Assembly (NCBI GenBank): GCA_903904095.1
Contig: CAIVBF010000042.1
Location: forward strand, 1-5,009
Source: an uncultured bacterium
Lineage (GTDB): Bacteria; Patescibacteriota; Patescibacteriia; Patescibacteriales; UBA12465
Length of the DNA stretch: 5,009 nucleotides
Direction of reading: 5' to 3'
Under the pieces are notes generated by a model. That model made no database searches and was not told the origin of the DNA. It saw only the letters and a program-made list of their open reading frames with translations. How positions within the stretch are numbered: the first letter of the stretch is position 1; the number at the start of each line of letters is the position of its first letter. The position numbers were made by a program, and so were the translations under genes. Positions 1 through 4,953 of the stretch are shown here, piece after piece.

Positions 1-3
1 ATT

Positions 4-32
4 ATAGTAGCCTATTATTACTCATTTTTCAA
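4..32 (-). promoter_or_regulatory. putative sigma70-type promoter reading leftward out of the window
   Basis: On the minus strand TTGAAA (27-32) is followed after 17 bp by TACTAT (4-9). An overlapping perfect TATAAT sits at 1-6, but at a long 20-bp spacing. It lies just beyond the terminator of the tRNA-Lys/Thr unit, where a new leftward transcription unit would be expected. The gene it would serve is outside the window. AT-rich DNA makes chance matches fairly likely. Confidence 0.4.
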
Positions 33-80
33 GGATTTTTAAAGCACAGCTTTTACTCAGTCTTTCCCCTTTGAATAATT

Positions 81-110
81 AAAAAACGTTCCAAAAATGG
101 AACGTTTTTT
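81..110 (-). terminator. rho-independent terminator of the tRNA-Lys/tRNA-Thr unit
   Basis: A perfect 12-bp inverted repeat (AAAAAACGTTCC at 81-92, GGAACGTTTTTT at 99-110) has a 6-nt loop. On the minus strand it ends in six T and starts 5 nt after the CCA end of tRNA-Thr. The repeat is symmetric, with A6 on one side and T6 on the other, so it could also stop rightward transcription. Confidence 0.85.
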
Positions 111-115
111 AAATT

Positions 116-191
116 TGGAGCCGACTGTCGGATTCGGACCGACGACCTGCTGTTTACAAGACAGCTGCTCTACCAGCTGAGCTAAGTCGGC
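116..191 (-). tRNA. tRNA-Thr (anticodon UGU), CCA encoded
   Basis: The minus strand folds as a complete cloverleaf. The acceptor stem is GCCGACT/AGTCGGC, the D stem GCTC/GAGC, the anticodon stem GCTGT/ACAGC with loop CTTGTAA, and the T stem GTCGG/CCGAC. The anticodon UGU (156-158) reads ACA and other Thr codons. The first acceptor pairs G1-C72 and C2-G71 match known threonine identity elements. The discriminator is U73, followed by an encoded CCA (116-118). One oddity is that the T loop reads TCCGAAT, so position 55 is C rather than the near-universal U. It is the second tRNA of a leftward unit, 55 bp after tRNA-Lys, and is followed directly by a terminator. Confidence 0.96.
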
Positions 192-211
192 TTATTAATT
201 TTTACAATAGC

Positions 212-246
212 CACTTTAACTCAGAAAATTATGAGGTGACAAAGTG
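212..246 (-). other. stem-loop in the spacer between tRNA-Lys and tRNA-Thr
   Basis: CACTTT (212-217) pairs with AAAGTG (241-246). An inner CTCA (220-223) pairs with TGAG (232-235) across an asymmetric internal loop. The outer stem begins directly at the nucleotide after the tRNA-Lys discriminator base, so it would sit at the 3' processing site of the precursor. It has no T-tract and is therefore not a terminator; a role in RNA processing is inference. Confidence 0.45.
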
Positions 247-319
247 TGCGCCCAGCTGGACTCGAACCAGCGACCTTATCCTTAAAAGGGATCTGCTCTA
301 CCAACTGAGCTATAGGCGC
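247..319 (-). tRNA. tRNA-Lys (anticodon UUU), CCA not encoded
   Basis: The minus strand gives a full cloverleaf. The acceptor stem is GCGCCTA/TGGGCGC with one T-G wobble, and the D arm GCTC/GAGC has an AGTTGGTA loop. The anticodon loop is CTTTTAA with UUU at 284-286, and the T arm GCTGG/CCAGC has a standard TTCGAGT loop. The discriminator is A73, as expected for lysine. The genome continues with CAC rather than CCA, so the 3' end must be made by nuclease trimming and a CCA-adding enzyme. The anticodon stem has a G27-A43 mismatch at its outer pair. It is the first gene of a leftward tRNA-Lys/tRNA-Thr unit. Confidence 0.96.
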
Positions 320-327
320 ATATAATA

Positions 328-347
328 AAATAGTTTTTCAACTATTT
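328..347 (-). other. hairpin in the 5' leader of tRNA-Lys
   Basis: On the minus strand an 8-bp stem (AAATAGTT/AACTATTT) closes a GAAA tetraloop, a stable GNRA type. With the predicted start near 352, the hairpin fills most of the short leader and ends 8 nt before the mature tRNA. Pairing can be extended with a one-base bulge. It may help RNase P or protect the 5' end, which is inference. Confidence 0.5.
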
Positions 348-358
348 ATTACTTTTTG

Positions 359-387
359 ATAATAACAAATGATTTTATTTTTGACAA
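359..387 (-). promoter_or_regulatory. sigma70-type promoter of the tRNA-Lys/tRNA-Thr unit
   Basis: On the minus strand TTGTCA (382-387) and TATTAT (359-364) are separated by exactly 17 bp and each differs from consensus at one position. Transcription would begin near 352, about 33 nt before tRNA-Lys. Its -35 overlaps the -35 of the rightward phoH promoter P1. Confidence 0.7.
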
Positions 388-409
388 GAGCTTAAAAGGG
401 GATTATCTT
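381..409 (+). promoter_or_regulatory. upstream promoter P1 of the PIN-PhoH gene
   Basis: A consensus TTGACA (381-386) is followed after 17 bp by TATCTT (404-409), with a start expected near 416. It is the weaker -10 of the tandem pair, and its -35 is shared with the leftward tRNA promoter. Confidence 0.5.
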
Positions 410-411
410 TT

Positions 412-440
412 TTGACAAATAAAAAAATAGAGACTAAGAT
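412..440 (+). promoter_or_regulatory. downstream promoter P2 of the PIN-PhoH gene
   Basis: A second consensus TTGACA (412-417) is followed after 17 bp by TAAGAT (435-440), with a start expected near 447 and a leader of about 66 nt. It lies 31 bp downstream of P1. The leader is almost pure A/T up to 487. Confidence 0.6.
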
Positions 441-490
441 TTTATAAAATAGAACATTAATAATTTTAGTTAATATTAATATATTAAACG

Positions 491-506
491 CCCTCAGGGA
501 GGAGGG
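491..506 (+). promoter_or_regulatory. strong Shine-Dalgarno site of the PIN-PhoH gene, possibly self-sequestered
   Basis: AGGAGG (500-505) lies 7 nt before the ATG at 513 and fixes the start codon. CCCTC (491-495) can pair with GAGGG (502-506) around a 6-nt loop, which would hide the ribosome site. This GC-rich patch stands out in an otherwise A/T leader. Confidence 0.75.
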
Positions 507-512
507 AAAACG

Positions 513-2030
513 ATGACGAATCGCAGACAGAATCTAAGGAAAAACAGGGTAGCTTTAAGTCCTGGAATCCAGAAGATGGATTTGAAGAAGCAAAATAATT
601 TGCCGAGCCAAGAAGAACAAGTTCCCTCGGAAGTTATTAAGGGAAATATTGTTGTTATTGACTCAAACATTGCAATCCATCAACCTAACTTTATCAAAGA
701 AATTAGAGTTGATGGCAACCTGCTAGTTATCCCTTGGACGGTTCTCTTTGAGCTTAATAACTTAAAGACCAGACCGATTATCGGGATTGACGCGCGTGAA
801 GCTGTTAGGCTAATTGATAAGGCCGTTGATGATGGAGATCATGATTTAATAATTGAAACGGCGACTGATTATGTTTTTAAAACAGGTGCTTCGGCCGATA
901 ATCCAAGTTTGGACAAGAAGAATCCAGATCACCAGATTATCGCAACAGTTAATTCTGTTTTGAAAAGATCAACTCAGAAAGGCAGTGTTTATCTTGGCTA
1001 TAAAAAGGTTAAATTTCTGAGCAATGACTCCGTTGTCAGAATTATGAGTAAGACTCTTTTTAGAGGAAAAAACATTAGCATTGAGCCTCTGTTAAAGGAC
1101 CGAGTAAAAAGTGTTAAATTACCTCACACTCGGACTATTACTCTAAAGAGTGGCAAGGATATCCAGACCTGCATTGAAGGTTCTTGCCTGCCTTATAAAC
1201 CGTCTTATCGGTTAAAAGAAAACCAGCCGGTAATTTTTAACACCCCATTTGATTTAACAAAAAAATCAGAAGTTGGTGAGTTCAAACCTCGTTTTCTGGG
1301 TGTGCGAAAAGGAGACAGAATTGTGCTAGTGAGTCCGGCGATAAAACTTTATGGTCAAGGGCCACTAAGCAACGGCAAGACTAATTGGTCGCAAGTTGCG
1401 GCCATGAATATCCTGGTTGACCCCGGTATTCACGCTGTATTTCTGCAAGGAGGAGCTGGGACCGGCAAAACATTTTTAGCTTTAGCAGCTGGCCTGGAAT
1501 TGCGGGACAGAGGCAAAGTTAAAAATATCATTGTTAGTCGGGTTACCGAACCGATTGATCGTAATCAGCAGATTGGGATGCTTCCCGGGGGAGTAGAAGC
1601 GAAGATGGCGCCATGGGTTTTACCTATAGTACAGAACCTTTCGGCTTTATGCCCAAAGGAAATTGCTAACCCTAAAAAGGGCTATGATGAAAATAATATT
1701 TCCTTAATTGAGAAGAAGGGAATTTTCATCCAACCCTTAGATTATATTAGGGGCACAACTTTTTCCGATACCCTGATTATAGTTGAAGAGGCGCAAAATT
1801 TAACGCCTCATCAAATAAAGACTTTAATCACTCGCGCCGGGAGAGGAACAAAAATGATCTTTACCGGAGACCTCTCGCAGATTGAGGAGTCCTGTAAACT
1901 CGATGTTCATTCATCGGGACTGACTTACGCCATGGATAGACTTGGCGGCGAGACTCTAATAGGCATCGTTAACTTTGATGATGTTGTCAGGAGTGCTTTG
2001 GCAAAACTAGCCGAAGCAAAACTGAAGTAG
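513..2030 (+). CDS. phoH: PhoH-family ATPase with N-terminal PIN nuclease domain
   Basis: This is a cytoplasmic, RNA-directed ATPase fused to a PIN-type ribonuclease (PhoH2/YlaK architecture). Mycobacterial PhoH2 is described as an RNA helicase/RNase. Residues 1-43 are a basic, probably disordered extension. The PIN domain covers about 44-185, with acidic residues D50 (VVIDSN), E80 (LFELNN), D139 (NPDHQIIAT) and D172 (SNDSVV) in the expected places. A linker follows, then the PhoH ATPase at about 285-500. The ATPase has Walker A GGAGTGKT (313-320), the conserved GMLPGG...KMAPW segment (355-368), Walker B IVEEAQN (423-429, family usually VDEAQN) and TGDLSQIE (451-458). The C-terminal VRSALAKLA matches the family ending. 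The start is set by AGGAGG 7 nt upstream. It has two tandem promoters and its own terminator. No small antitoxin-like gene precedes it. The family assignment is secure; the natural RNA target is unknown. Confidence 0.95.
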   Translation: MTNRRQNLRKNRVALSPGIQKMDLKKQNNLPSQEEQVPSEVIKGNIVVIDSNIAIHQPNFIKEIRVDGNLLVIPWTVLFELNNLKTRPIIGIDAREAVRLIDKAVDDGDHDLIIETATDYVFKTGASADNPSLDKKNPDHQIIATVNSVLKRSTQKGSVYLGYKKVKFLSNDSVVRIMSKTLFRGKNISIEPLLKDRVKSVKLPHTRTITLKSGKDIQTCIEGSCLPYKPSYRLKENQPVIFNTPFDLTKKSEVGEFKPRFLGVRKGDRIVLVSPAIKLYGQGPLSNGKTNWSQVAAMNILVDPGIHAVFLQGGAGTGKTFLALAAGLELRDRGKVKNIIVSRVTEPIDRNQQIGMLPGGVEAKMAPWVLPIVQNLSALCPKEIANPKKGYDENNISLIEKKGIFIQPLDYIRGTTFSDTLIIVEEAQNLTPHQIKTLITRAGRGTKMIFTGDLSQIEESCKLDVHSSGLTYAMDRLGGETLIGIVNFDDVVRSALAKLAEAKLK

Positions 2031-2071
2031 CATTAAATCGCCAAAAATAATTTTTTACAAACTCTTAACGG

Positions 2072-2099
2072 GGGTCGAAATTTCGGCCCTTTTATTTTT
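2072..2099 (+). terminator. rho-independent terminator of the PIN-PhoH gene
   Basis: GGGTCG (2072-2077) pairs with CGGCCC (2084-2089), with one T-G wobble and an AAATTT loop, followed by a T-rich tract (2090-2099). It lies 41 nt after the phoH stop. A nine-base upstream segment (2041-2049) is complementary to the T-tract end. Confidence 0.75.
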
Positions 2100-2110
2100 G
2101 GATAATATAA

Positions 2111-2137
2111 GAGCCGTGATTATTGAAACCACGGCTC
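2111..2137 (-). terminator. hairpin terminator of the leftward secreted-protein gene
   Basis: A perfect 8-bp GC-rich stem, GAGCCGTG (2111-2118) with CACGGCTC (2130-2137), has an 11-nt loop. It begins 5 nt after the stop codon of the gene at 2143-3162. On the minus strand the following bases are TTATATTAT, a broken T-tract, so termination may be incomplete. Outer ATAT segments (2105-2108 and 2138-2141) can extend the stem past an AA bulge. Confidence 0.65.
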
Positions 2138-2142
2138 ATATC

Positions 2143-3162
2143 TTAGTATTTTAACACCAAGAACGCACTGCAAACCTTGTATAACTGGTCGTATCGTAAT
2201 TCAACGATACATTGGCCAATGTTATTTTTCCAAGATTTATAAAGTTCAAATGATGGCGCTAAATTTAAATCGTTTTTATACTCACTATTTATTCCAACCG
2301 CAAAACCAAATAAATTATTACTGAGCTGCTTGCCCATCATAACTTCATAGTTCTGGAGACCGGCAGTTTGTCTGCCCTCAACCTTTATAGTTAAAGTCCC
2401 TTTAGTGACGATTGGAGAAAAGTGAAGATAATAGAACAGAGGAATAGTTAAATAACTGGCTGCTACGATGTAATTTTCTTGGCAGAAAAACTTTTGGTTA
2501 ATCTCGCCAAAGCCTGTTTGTGATTTAAACCAGAAATTTTTTGTTTCTGGTTGATAATTCACAAAAGTAAAATTACCAAAGCGGCTTAGTCCCTTTGTTC
2601 CGGCGTATCCCCAGTATTGTCTATCTTGTTTTCCGAGAGCCACAAAAGCGTGGTTTGGGTGATAGGCAATCCAGGCGTAGTAGAGATCGTCTTTAGTTAA
2701 CCTCTGGTTTATTGGATGCTTAGCGATAATGTAAGCTTCGGCGGTAAAATTACCGTGAGCCAGTCTAGTCCCAATAAAATCTCCAGGGTTGCTAGCTCGG
2801 CTAACAATTCGGCCTATTTCTAACATGACTGCTAATTTGCCGAATTTCTTATTGCCATAAACATCAAAGGCAAACTGATCTTTAGAATTTCCATCACCGT
2901 TTTTTACAATCATTCCGCTTATACAGCTTGTTGAGTTTGACCAAATTTTAGGAATAATAATTCCTAAGACATCATTGCCATTGGCTTTGTAGTCGTACTT
3001 TAAAGTAAGGGTAGAACTTTTTACCTCAATCCTTTGAACTGAGAGAAGTGTTCCGGTCTTATCTGCTTTAATGGTACTTTCTAGATTGACCGACTGGCCA
3101 ATCACTTGATTTGAAACTGAACAAATAATAAACACGATAATAATTGCAATAATATTTTTCAT
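2143..3162 (-). CDS. secreted beta-rich protein of unknown function
   Basis: I do not recognise the family. The 339-residue product starts with a Sec-type signal peptide: K2, hydrophobic residues 4-15, and probable cleavage after V20-I21-G22, before QS. The rest has no further membrane helix. It is rich in short alternating polar/hydrophobic stretches with many aromatic residues and glycines (for example 138-147, 159-167, 195-203 and 283-291), suggesting many beta strands. It ends in SAFLVLKY, with hydrophobic residues alternating up to a terminal aromatic, which resembles the end of outer-membrane barrels. Four cysteines lie outside the signal (80, 227, 318, 331). A weak GGAA lies just before the ATG. 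It is 71 bp downstream of the membrane-protein gene on the same strand and may share its promoter. Alternatives are a secreted beta-sandwich or cell-surface protein. The coding call is firm, the localisation likely, the function unknown. Confidence 0.85.
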   Translation of the reverse strand: MKNIIAIIIVFIICSVSNQVIGQSVNLESTIKADKTGTLLSVQRIEVKSSTLTLKYDYKANGNDVLGIIIPKIWSNSTSCISGMIVKNGDGNSKDQFAFDVYGNKKFGKLAVMLEIGRIVSRASNPGDFIGTRLAHGNFTAEAYIIAKHPINQRLTKDDLYYAWIAYHPNHAFVALGKQDRQYWGYAGTKGLSRFGNFTFVNYQPETKNFWFKSQTGFGEINQKFFCQENYIVAASYLTIPLFYYLHFSPIVTKGTLTIKVEGRQTAGLQNYEVMMGKQLSNNLFGFAVGINSEYKNDLNLAPSFELYKSWKNNIGQCIVELRYDQLYKVCSAFLVLKY

Positions 3163-3196
3163 GATTTTCCGTTTTTTGTATTAATAATTGTTTTTA

Positions 3197-3220
3197 GTTT
3201 TTCTTGAACTCAAGAAAAAC
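3197..3220. repeat. near-perfect palindrome between the two envelope genes
   Basis: Arms of 11 bp (GTTTTTCTTGA at 3197-3207, TCAAGAAAAAC at 3210-3220) flank a 2-bp centre. It starts 14 nt beyond the stop of the gene at 3234-4376 and ends 35 nt before the next ATG. Neither strand has a T-tract after it, so it is not a standard terminator. It could be an operator or an mRNA processing/stability hairpin in a two-gene transcript. Confidence 0.6.
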
Positions 3221-3233
3221 CTTTGGGCAATTA

Positions 3234-4376
3234 CTAAACAAATAGCGGAATCGGATCGGGGTTGGTTTGAAATCCTTGGCATCTTTTAGATGTCGGCGGA
3301 AGAACTAATTGCCAAACCAAGGTCATGATAAATATCGTTTCTTGTTTTGATGGTAATACAGCTGCGAACGAAATATGTTCGTGCTGATTGGAGTCATTGT
3401 GCTGAAAGTCAGGCGGTGCTTTGATACAGACCTGACATTTTGTAAGATCAGCGGACCGATGTTTTACTTCGGAACCAATAGATTGCGACGTTAGTAACAA
3501 AACGAAGGTCGCTGCCATGACAGGGACTAAAGCGTGCCGATAAGACAGCCCGCGATTTTTTAGGTAACCCTGATAATCGCTGATTTTCAAATTGCTTTTT
3601 GCAAAGCGCTTGATATCAGCGAACTCATTATCAGAGATTAAAGAAAAAATATCGGCTTGTCTTCTTTTGTAGTCAACACTCATTGTGAAGATGCGAGCAA
3701 CTTCACGAGTTTTTAGAGTCCATGTTCTTATAATGACAATGGGGTAGAGAATCAAACAAATTAGAAAGCTTAGCGGGTTGTTAATGCTTAATTTGTTTTT
3801 ATCTTCGTACCACCATATCCACAAAAGAACTAGGGCGAGAGGCAAATTTTTAAGATAGAAATTCAATAGCCAAGCGAGTATGCTTATGAAGGTATCCCTC
3901 CAATAAGTAGGACTATTAGTCTTGATTTTAAATTCCATATCTCTTTTTTGCATCTCTGGGTCGGTAATGTTTAGACATTTTTCTCTGGCGTTGTCCAATC
4001 TAGTCATGTACTTATCATACTCCGCGTCGGACTCTGATTTTCTATGTCTTAGAACATTCTGATTAAATTGGGATAATAAGGTGTTTGTTGTGTAACTAAC
4101 ACTCATTACCGCATAACGATCAAAATCGTTATTTTTAGTCTTTAGTCTAATTTCTGTTAAATCAGTAAAATATGCTTCTGGGCCGTAATTATCGCCCAGA
4201 TTCTTAGCATTTCTAATTTTTTCATTCAAAAATTTCCGGTCCTCTTTTCCTTCATCAGCCTTTTCAGGCGCCTGTCTTTCGGCGGGCATATTGTGGATTA
4301 AAGAGAATAAACCAATATTTTGAAGAAAAACGATAGCTAAGATTACTTTCAGGGTAATTCTTAAGGCTTTTTTCAT
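3234..4376 (-). CDS. multi-pass membrane protein of unknown function with CxxC/His segment
   Basis: I do not recognise the family. The 380-residue product has a basic N terminus and a first hydrophobic segment at about 7-27. A charged region follows at 31-160, rich in K, E, D and R, probably helical and partly coiled. Hydrophobic segments then lie at about 163-190 (with a WIWWYED end), 202-217 and 283-298, and a weaker one at 337-360. After the 283-298 segment come C314-Q-V-C317 and the histidines H326, H332 and H334, a possible metal-binding or redox site. The tail is proline-rich (PPTSKR...NPDPIPLF). A strong promoter lies 60 bp upstream, but no Shine-Dalgarno is visible before the ATG. The C-terminal third looks richer in G+C by eye than the rest, which may mark a separate module. 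It may form an operon with the secreted protein downstream. The gene is likely real; the function is open. Confidence 0.82.
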   Translation of the reverse strand: MKKALRITLKVILAIVFLQNIGLFSLIHNMPAERQAPEKADEGKEDRKFLNEKIRNAKNLGDNYGPEAYFTDLTEIRLKTKNNDFDRYAVMSVSYTTNTLLSQFNQNVLRHRKSESDAEYDKYMTRLDNAREKCLNITDPEMQKRDMEFKIKTNSPTYWRDTFISILAWLLNFYLKNLPLALVLLWIWWYEDKNKLSINNPLSFLICLILYPIVIIRTWTLKTREVARIFTMSVDYKRRQADIFSLISDNEFADIKRFAKSNLKISDYQGYLKNRGLSYRHALVPVMAATFVLLLTSQSIGSEVKHRSADLTKCQVCIKAPPDFQHNDSNQHEHISFAAVLPSKQETIFIMTLVWQLVLPPTSKRCQGFQTNPDPIPLFV

Positions 4377-4435
4377 TTTCTATATTTTTTTCGTTTAAAT
4401 TGTTAAAGAATATCACCTATCCCAGGTAACTTAGA

Positions 4436-4464
4436 ATTTTAGCACATTTTTATTAATTTGTCAA
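4436..4464 (-). promoter_or_regulatory. strong sigma70-type promoter of the membrane-protein gene
   Basis: On the minus strand a consensus TTGACA (4459-4464) and TAAAAT (4436-4441) are separated by exactly 17 bp, with an extended -10 TGC directly upstream. Transcription would start near 4429, giving a leader of about 53 nt. A short ACCT/AGGT repeat (4415-4418 and 4424-4427) sits at the start of the transcript. It is the best-matching promoter in the window and may drive both envelope genes. Confidence 0.85.
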
Positions 4465-4473
4465 TATTATAAT

Positions 4474-4506
4474 AAAAAAGGATGTTTTAATAAAACATCC
4501 TTTTTT
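4474..4506 (-). terminator. rho-independent terminator of the Nudix gene, symmetric
   Basis: A perfect 15-bp inverted repeat (4474-4488 and 4492-4506; core GGATGTTTT/AAAACATCC) has a 3-nt loop, with six A on one side and six T on the other. It lies 22 bp after the Nudix stop and 10 bp before the -35 of the next leftward promoter, so it insulates the two units. Its symmetry lets it work in both directions. Confidence 0.9.
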
Positions 4507-4528
4507 GTGCTATTATTAGATACTTTTT

Positions 4529-4939
4529 TTAATTATTTATTATCAGATCTTTTAAGAAACTCCAGCGATGCTTTAATTTCACAGCCTCTTCTTTATTAAA
4601 CCATTTTAAATCTAAAGCCTGATTATCTATTTTCATTTCACCACCGATTATATTCCCCTTGAAAATAACAATCTCTATTGTTTCTGAATCATCCATGCTT
4701 CCTTTATATTCGGCGTAGGTTATTAGTGATTTATAGATTATTTTTTCTAATTTAACTTTGTATCCGCTTTCTTCTATTGCTTCCCGTATCGCCGCCTCTT
4801 CAAAGGATTCTCCCGCGTCAAGGTGTCCGCCAGGGAAAGACCATAAACCTTTGGCCAATCGTCCACCCTCTTGTAAAAGTAAAACCTGATTATCTTTAGA
4901 GAGATAAACAAAAGCAACTTGAGTAATTTCTTTTTTCAT
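4529..4939 (-). CDS. Nudix hydrolase (MutT-like), nucleotide diphosphate derivative hydrolase
   Basis: This is a small cytoplasmic enzyme of 136 residues that would cleave a nucleoside diphosphate linked to another moiety. The complete Nudix box GX5EX7REUXEEXGU spans 38-60, from G38 through E44 and R52-E53 to E56-E57 and G59. E53, E56 and E57 are the expected metal ligands. Before it lies the usual strand-loop LLLQEGGRLAKGLWSFPGG (20-38), and W113 follows in the LKWFNKEEA segment typical of the C-terminal half. The length is normal for a single-domain member. Substrate specificity cannot be read from this; oxidised dNTP cleaning and sugar-nucleotide or other turnover are all possible. The ATG lies only 14 nt after tRNA-Glu, with no Shine-Dalgarno. 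TATAAT at 4944-4949 could allow near-leaderless transcription, or the gene may be read through from the tRNA. Its own terminator follows. Confidence 0.95.
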   Translation of the reverse strand: MKKEITQVAFVYLSKDNQVLLLQEGGRLAKGLWSFPGGHLDAGESFEEAAIREAIEESGYKVKLEKIIYKSLITYAEYKGSMDDSETIEIVIFKGNIIGGEMKIDNQALDLKWFNKEEAVKLKHRWSFLKDLIINN

Positions 4940-4953
4940 TTTTATTATATTAG

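Noticed and set aside
369..395. Short ORF starting at the ATG near 369 as a possible antitoxin for the PhoH-PIN protein.
   Set aside because: It has only eight codons, no ribosome site, and overlaps the promoter elements. Nothing resembling an upstream antitoxin gene fits in 320-512.
390..418. Second leftward promoter using TTGTCA at 413-418.
   Set aside because: The sequence 17 bp away on the minus strand (TTAAGC) is a poor -10.
470..487. Overlapping AT palindromes around TTAA in the phoH leader as operator sites.
   Set aside because: Such A/T palindromes are expected by chance in this nearly pure A/T stretch.
576..578. Start at Met22 of the PhoH protein, which would remove the atypical basic N-terminal extension.
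   Set aside because: No Shine-Dalgarno precedes it, whereas AGGAGG stands 7 nt before the ATG at 513.
3197..3220. Palindrome as a rho-independent terminator of the membrane-protein gene.
   Set aside because: On either strand the stem is not followed by a T-tract, unlike the other terminators in the window.
513..4939. Alternative genetic code (UGA recoded), since no gene here ends in TGA.
   Set aside because: The four frames are long and uninterrupted under the standard code, with glycine encoded by GGN. Recoding would be expected to leave in-frame TGA codons. Four stop codons are too few to argue from.
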